DNA of 64,000 nt from Pyrus communis (taxonomy: Eukaryota; Streptophyta; Magnoliopsida; Rosales; Rosaceae). Made by a program: the position numbers and the translations under genes. This document shows positions 1 to 11,300 of the stretch, piece after piece. Each line of letters opens with the position of its first letter. Position 1 is the first letter of the stretch. Location: assembly GCF_963583255.1 (NCBI RefSeq), contig NC_084805.1, positions 5,411,060 to 5,475,059 of the forward strand, read 5' to 3'. The notes under the pieces are model-generated. The model did not search any database, was not told the DNA's origin, and saw nothing but the letters and a program-made list of their open reading frames with translations.

Positions 1-526
1 GATAACACATTCATGTATGACCTTCATGCAATAGAAAATACGAGAAGCTTTTGACACATAATTATTTGTTCTATTGGCATTTTTATTCTGCACTCCACTC
101 TGTTTAGAACTTGAATATCACGACAAGATTTATTCAATAATCTATGCTATTAGTTAAATAACTAGCCTTCATACATGCGTTCATGCGCGTACAAAAGGTA
201 TTTTTTGAATCACGACATGCTACAAGCAACTTACATGTTTTAAATGTATTTATATGCGTAAATTGACAAAAGAAAAGTCAAATATTTGAATTAAATGAAT
301 AATTTTAGATCATGCTAGAATAAACCCCTCATAAACCAATTAAAACAGTTGAATTTACATAATAAAATCGGTCTTTATAGAATTTACATTAAGAATAAAG
401 AAAATAATATTTAATAAACAATTGATTGAATTACATTATTGCTAGCCTATTGTGAGGCTAAGCCCACGCTCATCCCCCTTAGTTTAGAGAATATCGTTTA
501 TTTAAAAAAAAAAAATCATTTGACAA
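1..526. other. AT-rich intergenic DNA
   Basis: No coding signal is visible. Positions about 395-470 are a diverged copy of a repeat that recurs at about 1258-1335 (inverted) and about 37585-37625. It carries the phrase 'gctagcctattgtgaggcta'. Confidence 0.5.
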
Positions 527-534
527 TTAATTTA

Positions 535-661
535 GGGGTGTGATATCCACACACCCCATTTTACTTCTCACACATTTTTTTTGATTTTCAACCGTCAAAT
601 CGGATGAATTGAAGAAGATCAACATAAATAAATTATCAAGGGTGTGTGGATAACACACTCC
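535..661. mobile_element. 127-bp hAT-like MITE
   Basis: The ends are inverted repeats of about 22 bp (left begins GGGGTGTGATATCC, right reverse complement begins GGAGTGTGTTATCC). They are flanked by a perfect 8-bp direct repeat TTAATTTA at 527-534 and 662-669. An 8-bp duplication is the size made by hAT transposases. There is no coding capacity. A diverged relative without a clear duplication lies at 38764-38900. Confidence 0.7.
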
Positions 662-689
662 TTAATTTAATCACATTATTATCCGTGTG

Positions 690-1388
690 CGGAAAACTTT
701 TTTTTTATAACCGGCATTACACGTCTCTTAAGATGTTTTGAACGTGTTTAAAAATAGAGAAATTGAATCACATTATTACTAGCATATTGCGAGGCACTAA
801 TTAAAAAAAATATACCAAAAAATTAATTATTAAAAAAATATTATTAAAATGATGAAAATGCTCTTGCTAAGTTGATGCATTATTTTGAGATGCTTTGATT
901 TTTGTCCAAATATTTTTGTTGAAGCTTGGTGACACTAAAAGCACCATTCACCTTTTGTGTTTGTTTTATATATGAGATCACTATGCCACTTTTATCGATA
1001 GTGCTATTATACCATTTCACTTGTCATATTTTTCCACTCATTTTTTACTATAAATGTTTATGAAAAATCTTTATATATAAAGCTAGGATGCCCTTTTGGG
1101 ATCCCTGGTTCCACTAAAAATTTTAGGACAAAAGTACATTTCAAACAAAAAAGTTCAAAAGCAATTCAAAATAATGCAGAGGTATTTTCATCATATAAAT
1201 TATGTTTTTTTTAATAATTAATTCTTTTTGTACTGTACTTTTTTTTTTTTTTAAATTAGTACCTCATAATAGGCTAACAATAATGTGATTCAATCAGTTA
1301 TTTATTAAATATTATTTTCTTTATTTTTAAACACGTCCAAAATATCTTAAGAGGCGTGTAATGCCGGTTATAAAAAAAAGTTTTGCGC
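690..1388. repeat. Foldback (long inverted repeat) element
   Basis: The arm 690-965 is repeated as its reverse complement at about 1085-1388 with many substitutions and small indels. The spacer is about 120 bp. Shared landmarks are the 'ataaccggcattacacg' block, the 'gcctattatgaggtacta' block and the 'attaattattaaaaaaa' block. No transposase is seen, and no target duplication could be fixed because the right arm runs into the tandem repeats that start at 1366. Confidence 0.55.
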
Positions 1389-1680
1389 ATGCGCATAATA
1401 ATACATTTAAAACGTGTAAGTCTCGTGTAGCACACCGTGATTCAAAAATGTCTTCTGCACGCGCTCACTGGTTATAAAAAAGGTTTTTCGCACACGTATA
1501 GTAATACATTTAAAACGTGTAAGTCGCGCGTAGCACGTCGTGATTAAAAAAATGTCATTTGCACGCGCTCACCGATTATAAAAAATAAAAGGTCTTACGC
1601 ACGCGCATAATAATACATTTAAAACGTCTACGTCGCATGCAGCACGCCCGTAATTCAAAAAATATCTTCTACACGCGCAT
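1366..1680. repeat. Tandem repeat, 104-bp unit, three copies
   Basis: Units start at 1366, 1470 and 1574, each at the phrase 'g(g/a)ttataaaaa'. Each carries 'aatacatttaaaacgt', a CpG-rich stretch (cgcgcg/cgcatgcg) and ends near 'gcacgcgctcac'. The first unit overlaps the outer end of the foldback arm, so the array seems to be an amplification of that terminus. Confidence 0.65.
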
Positions 1681-1686
1681 AAGCGC

Positions 1687-1788
1687 GTGCTATTACATAT
1701 AAAGTGAGTAAAATTATAAAACAAGTGAGTGATTACGTGCGTGCTAGTACATATAAAGTGAGTAAAATTATAAAACAAGTGAGTGAAC
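1687..1788. repeat. Tandem duplication, 54-bp unit
   Basis: Two near-identical copies begin at 1687 and 1741, sharing 'acatataaagtgagtaaaa' and 'acaagtgagtga'. They directly follow the 104-bp array. Confidence 0.65.
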
Positions 1789-2378
1789 CTAGCAGCATCT
1801 TTTATGAGATGAGTTTATAATAACTTCACTAAAATTACTACATTAATATTATGCACTTAACCATCCTCTCTCCCTAAACTAACGCCGTCATCATCTCTCT
1901 CTTACCTTATTAAAAATGCTGACAAGATATTATGGCTTGTTCGGTATTTTATTTAAAAAGTTTAATTGTTCATGACATCAATTTTCAAAGAAAATCTCTT
2001 AAACTTTTTTTTTTTTTTGTAAATCTCAAAAATTAAAAAACATGTTCGATTAAAGTTTCGAAAATAATTTTTCTTAGTTAAATTCAAACTACCTTGATTA
2101 GAATTTGGAAGAGAGAGAGAAAATCGGGGAATGGAGGGGAAGAAAATAATGGGCGAGGAGAGAGAAATTGGGAACAGGAGGTGATGAGAGAGAGCAAAGT
2201 TAAGACAAAAAAAAAAAAAAAAAAAAAAATCTAAAACTCGCTCATGGTGTTTTTAAGAAATAGCACATATTTTAAAGTTAATTTTGAGTCTAGTCTTAAA
2301 AAAGGAAGTGACTTGATTCCTTAAAGTATATGTGATCATTTAGTCATCTAACTATATAAAAACATATAAACAAAACCA
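1789..2378. other. AT-rich intergenic DNA
   Basis: No gene is supported. The stretch contains homopolymer runs, including a poly-A run near 2207-2228, and a purine-rich stretch near 2110-2190. Confidence 0.4.
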
Positions 2379-2387
2379 TTAAAAAAA

Positions 2388-2775
2388 GAGTTTTTATCAC
2401 AAAAGGTCATTGAAATTGAACCACTCAATCAAGATGGTCCACGAAATTGTAAATCGATCAATGTAGTACTTGAAAATGGATGTCGCAAATCAATGTGATC
2501 CTTCCGTCACAACTTTGTTAAATATTATGTTATGTGATGATGTATCGCTTAGCTGAGTCCCACAAATATAATTAAATATTGTCATATAAATTAAAAATAT
2601 TTTAATAATGAAATAACAATTTTTATTTTGTATAATTAAAGACTTTTTTCTTTTTTCTTTTTTCTTTTTTTTTTTAAAAAAAAGCAAAGAAAATCATCAT
2701 CTTGACACTCCAAACAATCTAGTCGCCCGTGTAACTCCTGAGGAGCTCAACGCTGCCGAGCCAAACACCTAAAAT
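2388..2775 (+). repeat. Left long terminal inverted repeat of the MULE
   Basis: It matches the reverse complement of 19455-19841 throughout, for example 'aacaaagttatgatggaag' on the right arm against 'tccgtcacaactttgttaa' here. Its inner 80 bp encodes part of PNGase A on the minus strand. Confidence 0.65.
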
Positions 2776-2896
2776 CCGATCAATTGCCTCCCTTTGCAGG
2801 TGGCTTTGCACTCTAGGAAAATTTTGGAAAAAGTTTTAGATGGGCAGTACGAGGGAGGGGTATAGTAGCAAAGACTGGAGCTTTGCCGTATGTGTA
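2690..2896 (-). pseudogene. PNGase A gene fragment, downstream half of the split exon
   Basis: Read on the minus strand from 2896, the frame continues YGKAPVFATIPLPRT, then (after indels) DRILGVWLGSVELLR. This matches the conserved block of plant peptide-N4-(N-acetyl-beta-glucosaminyl)asparagine amidase A, the secretory-pathway enzyme that removes N-glycans from glycopeptides. It is the direct continuation of the fragment at 19213-19379, from which it was separated by the gypsy insertion. A stop (TAG) follows the LLRSYTGD stretch, and an IVW-like block follows that, so the copy was already decayed. Only this conserved block survives, so it cannot encode an enzyme. Confidence 0.7.
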
Positions 2897-3793
2897 TGTA
2901 GACATGTAAATTTCGTTGCATACAAATGATGCATCACAAAGCTCCACATGACATATGACTCATCACAAATGGACAAGTCATCAATAACATGCTCAAAAGC
3001 ATTCCTAAAATTCGGCAAAGGGGAAGAAATCTCCTTAAAATCGGCAAGGGGCCTAAATTGCTCCCAAAACCAGAAAGAAAGCTAAAGCATCTTCACAAGA
3101 CAAGCAAGAATTGAAGATTGCTCACAAAATAGGCAACAAGCCCTATAGATTTTTGGCCAAGCAAGGAAAAGTGGCTGAAAACAAGACACAAAATATGCCT
3201 AAATTCTCCCACGGACGAATCAAGACACAAATCAAAGCTAAATCCACCCAAAGGCATGGTTTTGGAAGTTTATAAATACAAGGTTCCAAGTCAAGCATAA
3301 GTGTCGACAATTTCTACATTGAAGGGCCGAAATTCTCACAAAAGGAGAACCTCTGCCAAATCTTTGAAGACTAATATGCTGCCCAAGCTCTCTTCGATGA
3401 ACGTACAACCAAAGCCGAAGCATTCCCTTGAAGAATCAACAAGCACTTGTGCCGATTCCTTCAAGACTTTGTTGCAAGCTTAAAACTTGTAACGACGTTC
3501 AATTCAAGATCAAGTCACCAAGACCCTTGAATAAACAAAATCTCATATCAACATCACCTTTGCCGCAAGTCATACGCAAACCTAGAGGTGAAGACTATCC
3601 ACGCATTGTTTCAAGTTCAAAACTTGAAGCAATCCTTCAATCGTTCATCCGAGATCAAGTCATTGCGATCCTTGGATCAACAACCTATCCACCTACATCA
3701 AATTTGGAGATTGTAACCCTATAAATTCATCAATACAAATTTACTTTGTACACGTGTTCTCGTTTCATTCATTATAGAATTTTCGTGTTTACA
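2897..3793 (+). repeat. 5' LTR of gypsy A
   Basis: It begins TGTAGACATG right after the GTGTA duplication and ends with gtgtttaca. From about 3013 on it matches the 3' LTR (for example 'agcaagaattgaagattgct'). The first about 115 bp has no visible match at the head of the 3' LTR, so the two LTR heads differ. A degenerate primer-binding site (TAG instead of TGG, then catgcccagtgagacc) starts at 3798, four bases after the LTR. Confidence 0.7.
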
Positions 3794-3859
3794 AATTTAG
3801 CATGCCCAGTGAGACCTATCTGCTTCTCATCTCTGTCTTCAAATCCATAAGAAACACAC

Positions 3860-4992
3860 ATGGCATCAGGAAACGATCAAGTTATTCCTGCCACGGGAAG
3901 AACAAGAACGTCCTTACCGTAAATGGTGGCACTTTGGGCATCACAGCCTGAAGCAAGGCAATAGCTCTCTTTGTTATGCCTTCCACCCCTACATCAACTC
4001 TACTGAAAGAGCAAGAACACCTGAGGCACGAGCGCGGGTTCACCCTGGCCTCACTAAGAACGCCAAGGGAAGAAAGTCCGATGAGGTACGCCGAGTCGTT
4101 GACTTCCCATGCCGACTCAAGCAGCAACTCGTATCCCGTAGCCATACAAATCGTGACTACTGGTGCAACTTCAATCAAGAAGCGTGAAGCAATCGCAAGG
4201 CTGACAAATACCGTGGAAGAAAAGAACTTGCAGATTGCTACACTCGTTAATCGTCTGGAGGCGCAGCACAACAAGAAAGTTAACCCAAAGGTTGATCAAC
4301 CAAAGAAAGAAACCGACGAAGAAGATGAGCCTTTGGTGGAGAAAGCCGATAAGAAGCTGGAGGTGGACTGAGCTACCACACTCATGAGATCTCTCTCTAT
4401 CCAATAGCTGCAAGAGATGATCACAAACACCATCAAGGCGTAGTACGAAATGAGCTCACATGACTCTGTGCTATACTCAAAACCCTACTCCAAGAAGATT
4501 GATGCCTTGAGGATGCTAATGGGTTATTATCCGCCCAAATTCATGCAATTCGATGAAAAGGGCAATCCTAAGTAACGTATTGCCATTTCAATGAAACCTG
4601 CAACAATGCTAGGACTGAGCAAGACTACCTCGTCAAACAATTTGTGCACTTGCTAAAAGGTAACGTCTTTGACTGGTACACCAACCTCAAGCCCAAATCT
4701 GTCAACAGCTGGGATCATCTTAAAAGGGAATTCCTCAACCGCTTCTACAACACATTCCGCATCGTAAGCATGCTGGAGCTGACAAGTACGAATCAATGGA
4801 AATATGAACCTATCGTCAACTACATCAATAGATGGCGTTCATTAAGTCCAGATTGTAAAGATCGGCTTTATGAAACCTCTGCCATTGAGATGTGCGTTCA
4901 AGGCATGCACTAAGGCCTACATTACATCCTTCAAGGCATAAAACCAAGAACTTTTGAAGAATTGGCAACTCGATCCCATAAGATAGAGTTGA
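3860..4992 (+). pseudogene. gag of gypsy A, 5' part
   Basis: An ATG at 3860 opens a gag-like region, but the frame is soon interrupted. Readable pieces are 3976-4371 (charged, coiled-coil-like: EEKNLQIATLVNRLEAQ) and 4644-4913. The latter shows the Retrotrans_gag signature: FDWYTNLKPKSVNSWDHL followed by an F-N-RFYNTFR segment. Gag would form the particle that packages element RNA. The coding text continues to KPRTFEELATRSHKIELS at 4991, where the solo LTR interrupts it, and resumes at 7458. Several in-frame stops and shifts make it a pseudogene. Confidence 0.7.
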
Positions 4993-4996
4993 GTAT

Positions 4997-7452
4997 TGAT
5001 GCGTGTTTTATACACGCACAAATTAAACCCTCGTTTGACAATTGTAGTAGAATGGATAAGTGAGGGATCGTTCTGGACCGGGGATTAGGAGGGATTGTTA
5101 ATCACTTGGATTTGACTTAAAAACGTAAAAACATAATATAAAACACTAAACTAGACGCAAAGAATGTAAAACTAAACTTTAAAACACTAAAACAAATCAA
5201 AAGACTCAAAATGCTTTTAAAAACACAAACTAAAATGCTATACTAAACTCGAAGAATTCAAAACTAAAAATAAGAAAGATTAAGACTAAGACTTAAACGA
5301 AATATGGGGGGATTGATTTTGGACGAATTTAAACTAAAATGGATAGATTGTAAAGAAAACAAATTGTAAATATGAAATTGACGGAAATGAATGGATGGTA
5401 TGGCTAGCTAAGGGGTTCATCTCCATACATGTTACACTTGCATAATAAAATGATTTCCAATTGCATTTCAATAAACCATGAATTCTCAACACCCCGGGTT
5501 AATTAGGTCCGCTTAAATTAACCGTCAAGTTTTCCTTAAGTTAATGAATTGGATGATTGCATACGACAACCCAAAGCATTCCTCACAAGTTCCCTATATG
5601 AATTGCATAATAGAGAAACAAGCAAGAATCATTAAGCATCATGAAAACTATAAGTGTTGACGAGGCATTCGTTACTATGATTGCATGAAACTTATGCCAA
5701 GAATTCGTTTAACGCGATTGTTTATAAGCAACCTCCACTACTTGTGAATATAAGTTCATAACGATTAGGTGAAACTCACTTATATTCTAGCGTCATATTC
5801 ATGCATGAAAATTAAGCGCGCATTCTTAATAAACATACATAAATAAGTTATCAATCAAACGGTTAAACAAATTGAATCCACAACTTATGAAACGCAATTA
5901 GAAGTAATCAAATCAAAATGCAAGCATAAACATATATTTCGAATCCCCCCCTAGCTAAAGGGGGGTTTAGTTCCTCATACAAAACAAAGAGAATTGAAAT
6001 TAAACATTGAAATCAAAGAAACGCCTAAACATTCCAACAACTCAAACTTGAATTGTATGAACGTTTAGGCCCTCTTCTCTTCCTCTTTATTGTAGCATAA
6101 GGTCTAGGGATAATTGGTTTGGGGGATGGAAGTGTGGAATGGAAAAGGAGTGGTGGAGAAGTGGAAGGGGAATGGAAAAATGGTTTTGGATTCTAAGGGG
6201 ACTCACGGCAAAGAGAATGAATGGAAGTGTTTGTGGTGTGTTGTGTATGAAATGAGATGTGAGATGTGATGAATGAATGAATGCTAGGGTATTTATAGGG
6301 GTAGTGGAGGGAACATATGGCTGTTTGTTTAAGCATTTGTGTGGAGGAATGATGGAAAAACAGCTAGGACACATGTGAAAACTGGAATTGCACAAAGGGG
6401 AGCAAAGGGAACCCACGGCATGGATGGATTTGCATGTGTGTGCTGAAAATGGTGTGTGTATGCATGTGTTTGGGAAGCTTTCTTGCTCATTTTCTGGATG
6501 CAATGATGAAAAGTTTAATAATTAATGCATGTAGGTGGCTGAAATGATGAAGAATGAGTGGTGGAAATGAAAGGGAAAGCTAGAAAGACATGTGAAGATG
6601 CTGGAAATGCAATGGAACTCACGGCACAAGGGTTCTTTGGTGATGAATGTGGTTGATTTAATGGAGGAACAAGTGCATGTGTTGAATTGGTGGTGCATGT
6701 GATTAAAGATGGAGAAGGTGGTGTAATGATGAAGTGGAATGGCTGAAAATGCAAGGGGGAGTGAAGGCCACGACAAAGGTGTTTTGGTGCATGTGTTGGC
6801 TGTTTTGTTTGTTGGTTAAAGCTTGTGTTTGCATGTGAATGTTGTTTGTGTGAAGTGTGTGTGAATGTGCATGTGTTTTAAAGAATGAATGGTGGTATAA
6901 TGATGAAGTGTGATGAGTGATAAGTGTATGATATGTTGAGTGATATGTTGAGTGGTAAGTGAATGATAAGATAAGTGATAAGTGAATGATATGTTGAGTG
7001 ATAAATGAATGATATGTTGAGTGATAAGATAAGTGGTTATTGATATGTAGATGAATGAATGATATGATAAGTAATAAATGAATGATATGTGGTGATGATA
7101 AGATAAGTGTATGATATGATAAGTGGTGAATGAAGGAGTGGAATGTTGGAATGTTATGCACGACTAAGGATATAGGAAAGGTTTAAATATCCTAAAACTA
7201 AAGGGAACAAGGTTCCAACACTTTGGTCTTCAATTAGGTTTTCAATTTCGTCCAACACTTTGGCTCCAAGCATAAGCTTTCCATCCTTAGCCCAAAAGTG
7301 CTCCAAAAGTCTCCAAAATGCATCTTTTTGCTCCTTTAGCCCTTTCGACCTACAAACACACGAAAATAGCTTAAAGTACTAAAATAACTAAAGAAACATA
7401 ACGTAAATGCACGAGAACAAGCCATTTAAGTCGCATGAATATGCTCCTATCA
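4997..7452 (-). mobile_element. Solo LTR, family S, copy 1 (2,456 bp)
   Basis: The insertion is bounded by TG...CA and a perfect 5-bp duplication AGTAT (4992-4996 and 7453-7457). On the minus strand it begins TGATAGGAGCATATTC and ends at TGCGTGTATAAAACACGCATCA-like sequence. A TATA box (TATAAATA, 6297-6290 minus) shows that the LTR promoter points to the minus strand. It lies inside gag of gypsy A. Copy 2 at 54827-56738 shares both ends and has its own duplication, so both are solo LTRs left by recombination. The long minus-strand open frames rich in His and Thr are low-complexity products, not genes. Positions 6890-7140 are a minisatellite-like run of 'gataagtgaatgatatgttga' variants. Confidence 0.75.
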
Positions 7453-7457
7453 AGTAT

Positions 7458-7991
7458 TGCCAGTCATGGAAAGAAAAAGCTGATCACCAACTTCAAAAAG
7501 GATAAGGTGTTCGCTCCAAAGGTAGACAAGACTGGGAAAAGGTTGCTAATGAAGTTTTTGTCGTCCATACTACCTTCATCAGTACCTCATCCGCGCTCAT
7601 CACGATCTCCTCCAAAAACAAAACGAAGGAGATGAAGAGAGGTGAGCATTTTCGAACCCAAGATAGGTACAAAAACACCTTGAGGGAACTGGAGCAGAAA
7701 ACGTACCCTTTTCCTGACTCTGATGTGGCTACAATACTAGACGACTTGCTAGAAAATAGGGTAATTGAGTTACCTGAATGCAAACGTCTCGAAAAGATGA
7801 ATCACGTTGACGATCCTAGGTACTGCAAGTATCATCGTATCGTAAGTCGTCATGTTGGCAAGTGCTTCATCCTCAAGGAGCTCATCATGAAGCTAGCACA
7901 ACAAGGGCAAATTGAACTCGACCTGGAAGACACGGCTGCAACACACACTACCACGATTGTGTACAGATCCTTCGATCCCGTGCCTCTCTAA
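7458..7991 (+). pseudogene. gag of gypsy A, 3' part
   Basis: This resumes the gag frame broken by the solo LTR. The segment 7632-7991 contains YPFPDSDVATILDDLLENRV and then RYCKYHRIVSRHVGKCFILK, the C-x2-H...H-x4-C type motif also present in gag of gypsy B (YCKYHNSNKHATNNC). It is followed by a region with many stops up to the protease. Confidence 0.65.
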
Positions 7992-8629
7992 GTGATGCAT
8001 AACCATTCCCGTCCATGCTCAAGCCACACGACACATTTTGTACAACCATCACTTGGGGTAAGCGACCAAAATGCGTCTACCGATGATGAAGAATGATGGA
8101 CACTAGTGACCTACAAAAAGACAAGGAAGCCAAGACCACAAGCCACATGGCCAAAGGTGGAACACAGGAGAAAACACCACCTCCGCAACAGTAGGAAGCC
8201 CAAAAGGAGTGTAAGAGCTGCTAAGTCAACGTACGTAGGGGAACTTATGGAGAAAGAACCGTGCATTCATCTTTCCTTGCACGAGTACTTCCCAAATGAC
8301 TTCTTCCAACAGTGCACTACCGCTACCTGTCACATGGTTGAAGTGGAGATAGAAGAGCCCTCGAAAGGCAAAGTTATCGCCATGGAGGAAGAGAATACCC
8401 TCATGCCCAAAGAAAGCTTACCAGCACACTTTAGCATCGAGGAAGCACTACGATTGCCCAAGGAGATACGAAAAACACTAGTAGCAGTCTTGGCGAGTCC
8501 CAACGACCACGAGATGTAAGTAAGCAAGGATGAAAGCTTGAAGCTTTAGCCACATGAATATGCCACATGCTGTGCCGCCTATGACATAATCAACTTCATT
8601 GATGAAGACTTACTACTAGGGTTAAAGCC
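7992..8629 (+). pseudogene. gag-protease linker of gypsy A
   Basis: A basic open segment at 8106-8519 (KKTRKPRPQATWPKVEHRRK) corresponds in position to the basic linker before the protease in related elements. No domain is recognised. Confidence 0.4.
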
Positions 8630-8990
8630 TCACAACCATCCTCTCTTTATCTCTGGATACGTGAAAGAGAACAAAATTAACCCTATGCTTGTGGATGGTA
8701 GGTCAGCTATAAACATTATGCCAAAGTCAACAATGACCACAATCGGCATCAAGGTGGATGAACTATCTCGAAGCCGCCTCCTAATCCAAGGTTTTAACCA
8801 AGGAGGACAAAGAGCGATAGGCATGATCTGAGTGAAGATGACCATTGGTGAACTCAAATCAAGCATGTTATTCCACGTGATTGATGCAAGAACTTCCTAC
8901 AACTTACTCTTAGGAAGGCTTTAGATGAACGAGAATCGAGTAATGCCGTCCACCCTTTATCAATGCTTAAAGTTTTACCGAGAAGGAATA
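8630..8990 (+). pseudogene. Aspartic protease remnant of gypsy A
   Basis: The plus strand reads LVDGRSAINIMPKSTM near 8685 and SYNLLLGRL near 8900. These are the two landmarks of gypsy proteases (the D-[ST/G]-G-A-type active-site loop and the LLGRDW-type block). Here the loop reads VDG and in-frame stops are present, for example TGA at about 8830 and TAG at about 8920. It is inactive. Confidence 0.65.
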
Positions 8991-10430
8991 AAGGTGATAC
9001 AAGGCGACACCAAACCATTCATTGAAGCTGAATCATACTTCGCGAATGCCAAGTTCTACATGGATGAAGACATAATGCTTAAAGATCTTCCAAAATAGAT
9101 CAAAACCACAGGCAAAGTTGTACCTAAGAAACATGAAGGGCAAACCGTGCCCAATGAGCAAAAGTGGGAAGCCATGCCATCTTCAAGCAAAGACGACAAT
9201 GAGCCTGCTAAACCCACAACAACCAAAGGGAGTGGGACGTCCTTAAAAGGACCAAACACACCCGTCTTCTGATATATCTTAATATCAAGAAGAAAGAATG
9301 GGCAATCCCTATTCGAAACTCGAACAAGCAAAGCCGACACACAACTACACAGGGACGATGTAAAGTTACTCAAGACAAATGCAGTTTTACCTCTGACTCA
9401 GTTAGGCAACGCTAAAGTTTCAAAACCACTGCAAGGTTTCATAAAACCCCTACCAAAGGTGCCAAAACCAAGTTCTCTTCCAACCAAAAGGACTGAAGAA
9501 GGCTTCAACCCAAATGCCTACAAACTCATGTCAAAGGCTGGGCACGATTTTGCCTCTTCTTCAAACCTTGGAAAGAAGAATGCAAACACCGTAAATGATA
9601 AAGAACGTGACCTCACAGAGACTCAAAACAAGTTGAAGGAGCATGGTTATGAAGTTTACAACAACAAAGCTGGACTTGGCTTCACACTAAATACATCCGT
9701 GAAGATTTCAAGCAAAGCGAAAAATGTTAGCGCTCAACACATTAGCGTGAGCGTCAAACAAAATTAAGATGAACCTAAACCCGCCCATTGAACGTTAGTT
9801 TTTGATAGGCTGAATCGTTCAAAACCTAGAATTTCGGCACTTGATTCCATTGGTGGTCAAGATCGAACTTTCGTCTTCAAGTGGCTTAACACGCCAACAC
9901 TCTTAAAGCTCTGTTTTTGAAAAGTTATCAAAACTTGAGAAACAAAGCAACACGACTAGCTCTCTTCCATGATGGTCGACCTTGGAAATACTTGAAGAAA
10001 CCAAGCAGCCTTCTAGAAAGAGGAAGACAATGCCAAAAGAAGAAAGGCTCGACGGTCTAGCAGCAAAGGATAACGTTCGAAGTTCGATTCTTTCAAGGAT
10101 GAAGAGCCAAACAACCTTGGAAGTTGACATAAAAGGATAACTAAAGGTAAAGATGCGCACCATCATCCACATTGGCCAATCTTCACGCTTACAAGCCTAA
10201 GAAGACAGCACTGAAAATGAGGTCTAAGATGTCTTCCACATCACAATCCAAGAAGACAAAGAAGATGAAATCCCCGAGGAAGATGCCACTGTTGCGCCAC
10301 CACAGCTCGAGGATAGGAGGCAAGCCATGGTTGATGATCTCAAGAAGCTCCACTCAGGCACAAGCGAGGAACTGAAGCCTATCTTCATAAGTGTACTACT
10401 TAGTGTGGACGAGATCTAGGAGTACTACCA
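8991..10430 (+). pseudogene. Protease-RT spacer of gypsy A
   Basis: The sequence is broken into short frames, one of 102 codons at 9459-9767 (Lys/Asn rich). This matches the long variable linker upstream of RT seen in the intact element. No domain was recognised. Confidence 0.35.
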
Positions 10431-11300
10431 ACTGCTAATGGAGTACAAAGACGTCTTTGCTTGGACCTACAATGAAATGCCCGGCCTTGACCCTTCCATC
10501 GCCGTGTATCGTCTTGCAGTCAAGCTTGGAACGCGACCGATAAAGCAAACTCAAACACAATATCGATCCGAGCCCACAAATTGAGGCTGAGATTGACAAG
10601 CTAATCGAAGTAGGCTTCATTCGAGAGGTGCAATACGCTAAATAGATTTCCAACATCGTCATTGTCCTTAACAAATTTGGACAAATACGTGTTTGCGTAG
10701 ATTTCCGCGACCTCAACGATGTTTGCCCAAAAGATGACTTTCCCTTGCCAATCATCCAAATCATGGTGGACACAACCACTGGCCACAAGGCACTATCATT
10801 CATGGACGGCTCTTCTGGATGCAATTAAATCCGTATGGCTCTTGAAAATGAGGAATTAACAGCCTTTCGCATTCCAAAAGGTATTTACTATTACAAGCTA
10901 ATGCCCTTTGGCTTGAAGAATGTTGGAGCAACATATCAACACGCAATGCAAAAGATCTTCAATGACATGCTACACAAAAACGTAGAATGTTATGTAGATG
11001 ATGTATTTGTCAAGACCAAGAAGAGATCTGATCACTTGAAGAATTTCCAAATGGTGTTCAACAAACTACGGCACTACAACCTCAAAATGAACCCATTGAA
11101 GTGTGTATTTAGCGTCACTTTTGGGAAATTCCTCTGCTTCATTGTCAAGCACCGTAACATTGAAGTAAACCAATCGAAGATCAAGGCCATTCAAAGCATG
11201 CCTAAGCCAAGGAACCTACACGAGCTGAAAAGTCTGCAAGGATAGCTAGCCTTCATCATACGCTTCATCTCCAACCTTGCTGGACTCTTTCAACCCTTCA
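10431..11300 (+). pseudogene. Reverse transcriptase of gypsy A
   Basis: Near 10440 the text reads EYKDVFAWTYNEMPGLDPS, the conserved entry to RT in Tat-like elements. The longest open piece (10835-11245) has FRIPKGIYYYKLMPFGLKN and the catalytic YVDD box (CYVDDVFVKTK, about 10987-11019). It then has the LKMNPLKCVF and MPKPRNLHELKSLQG thumb segments. The enzyme would copy element RNA into DNA. Frameshifts between 10560 and 10830 and a stop at 11243-11245 disable it. Confidence 0.8.

Noticed and set aside
1366..1788. CRISPR-like array from regularly spaced repeats.
   Set aside because: The repeats are directly adjacent with no unique spacers, and the window is plant nuclear DNA.
6087..7161. 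Minus-strand frames rich in His, Thr and Ser in the solo LTR (138, 84 and 152 codons).
   Set aside because: They are low-complexity products of 'gaatgatat'-type repeats inside an LTR, with no domain and no conservation with the second copy.
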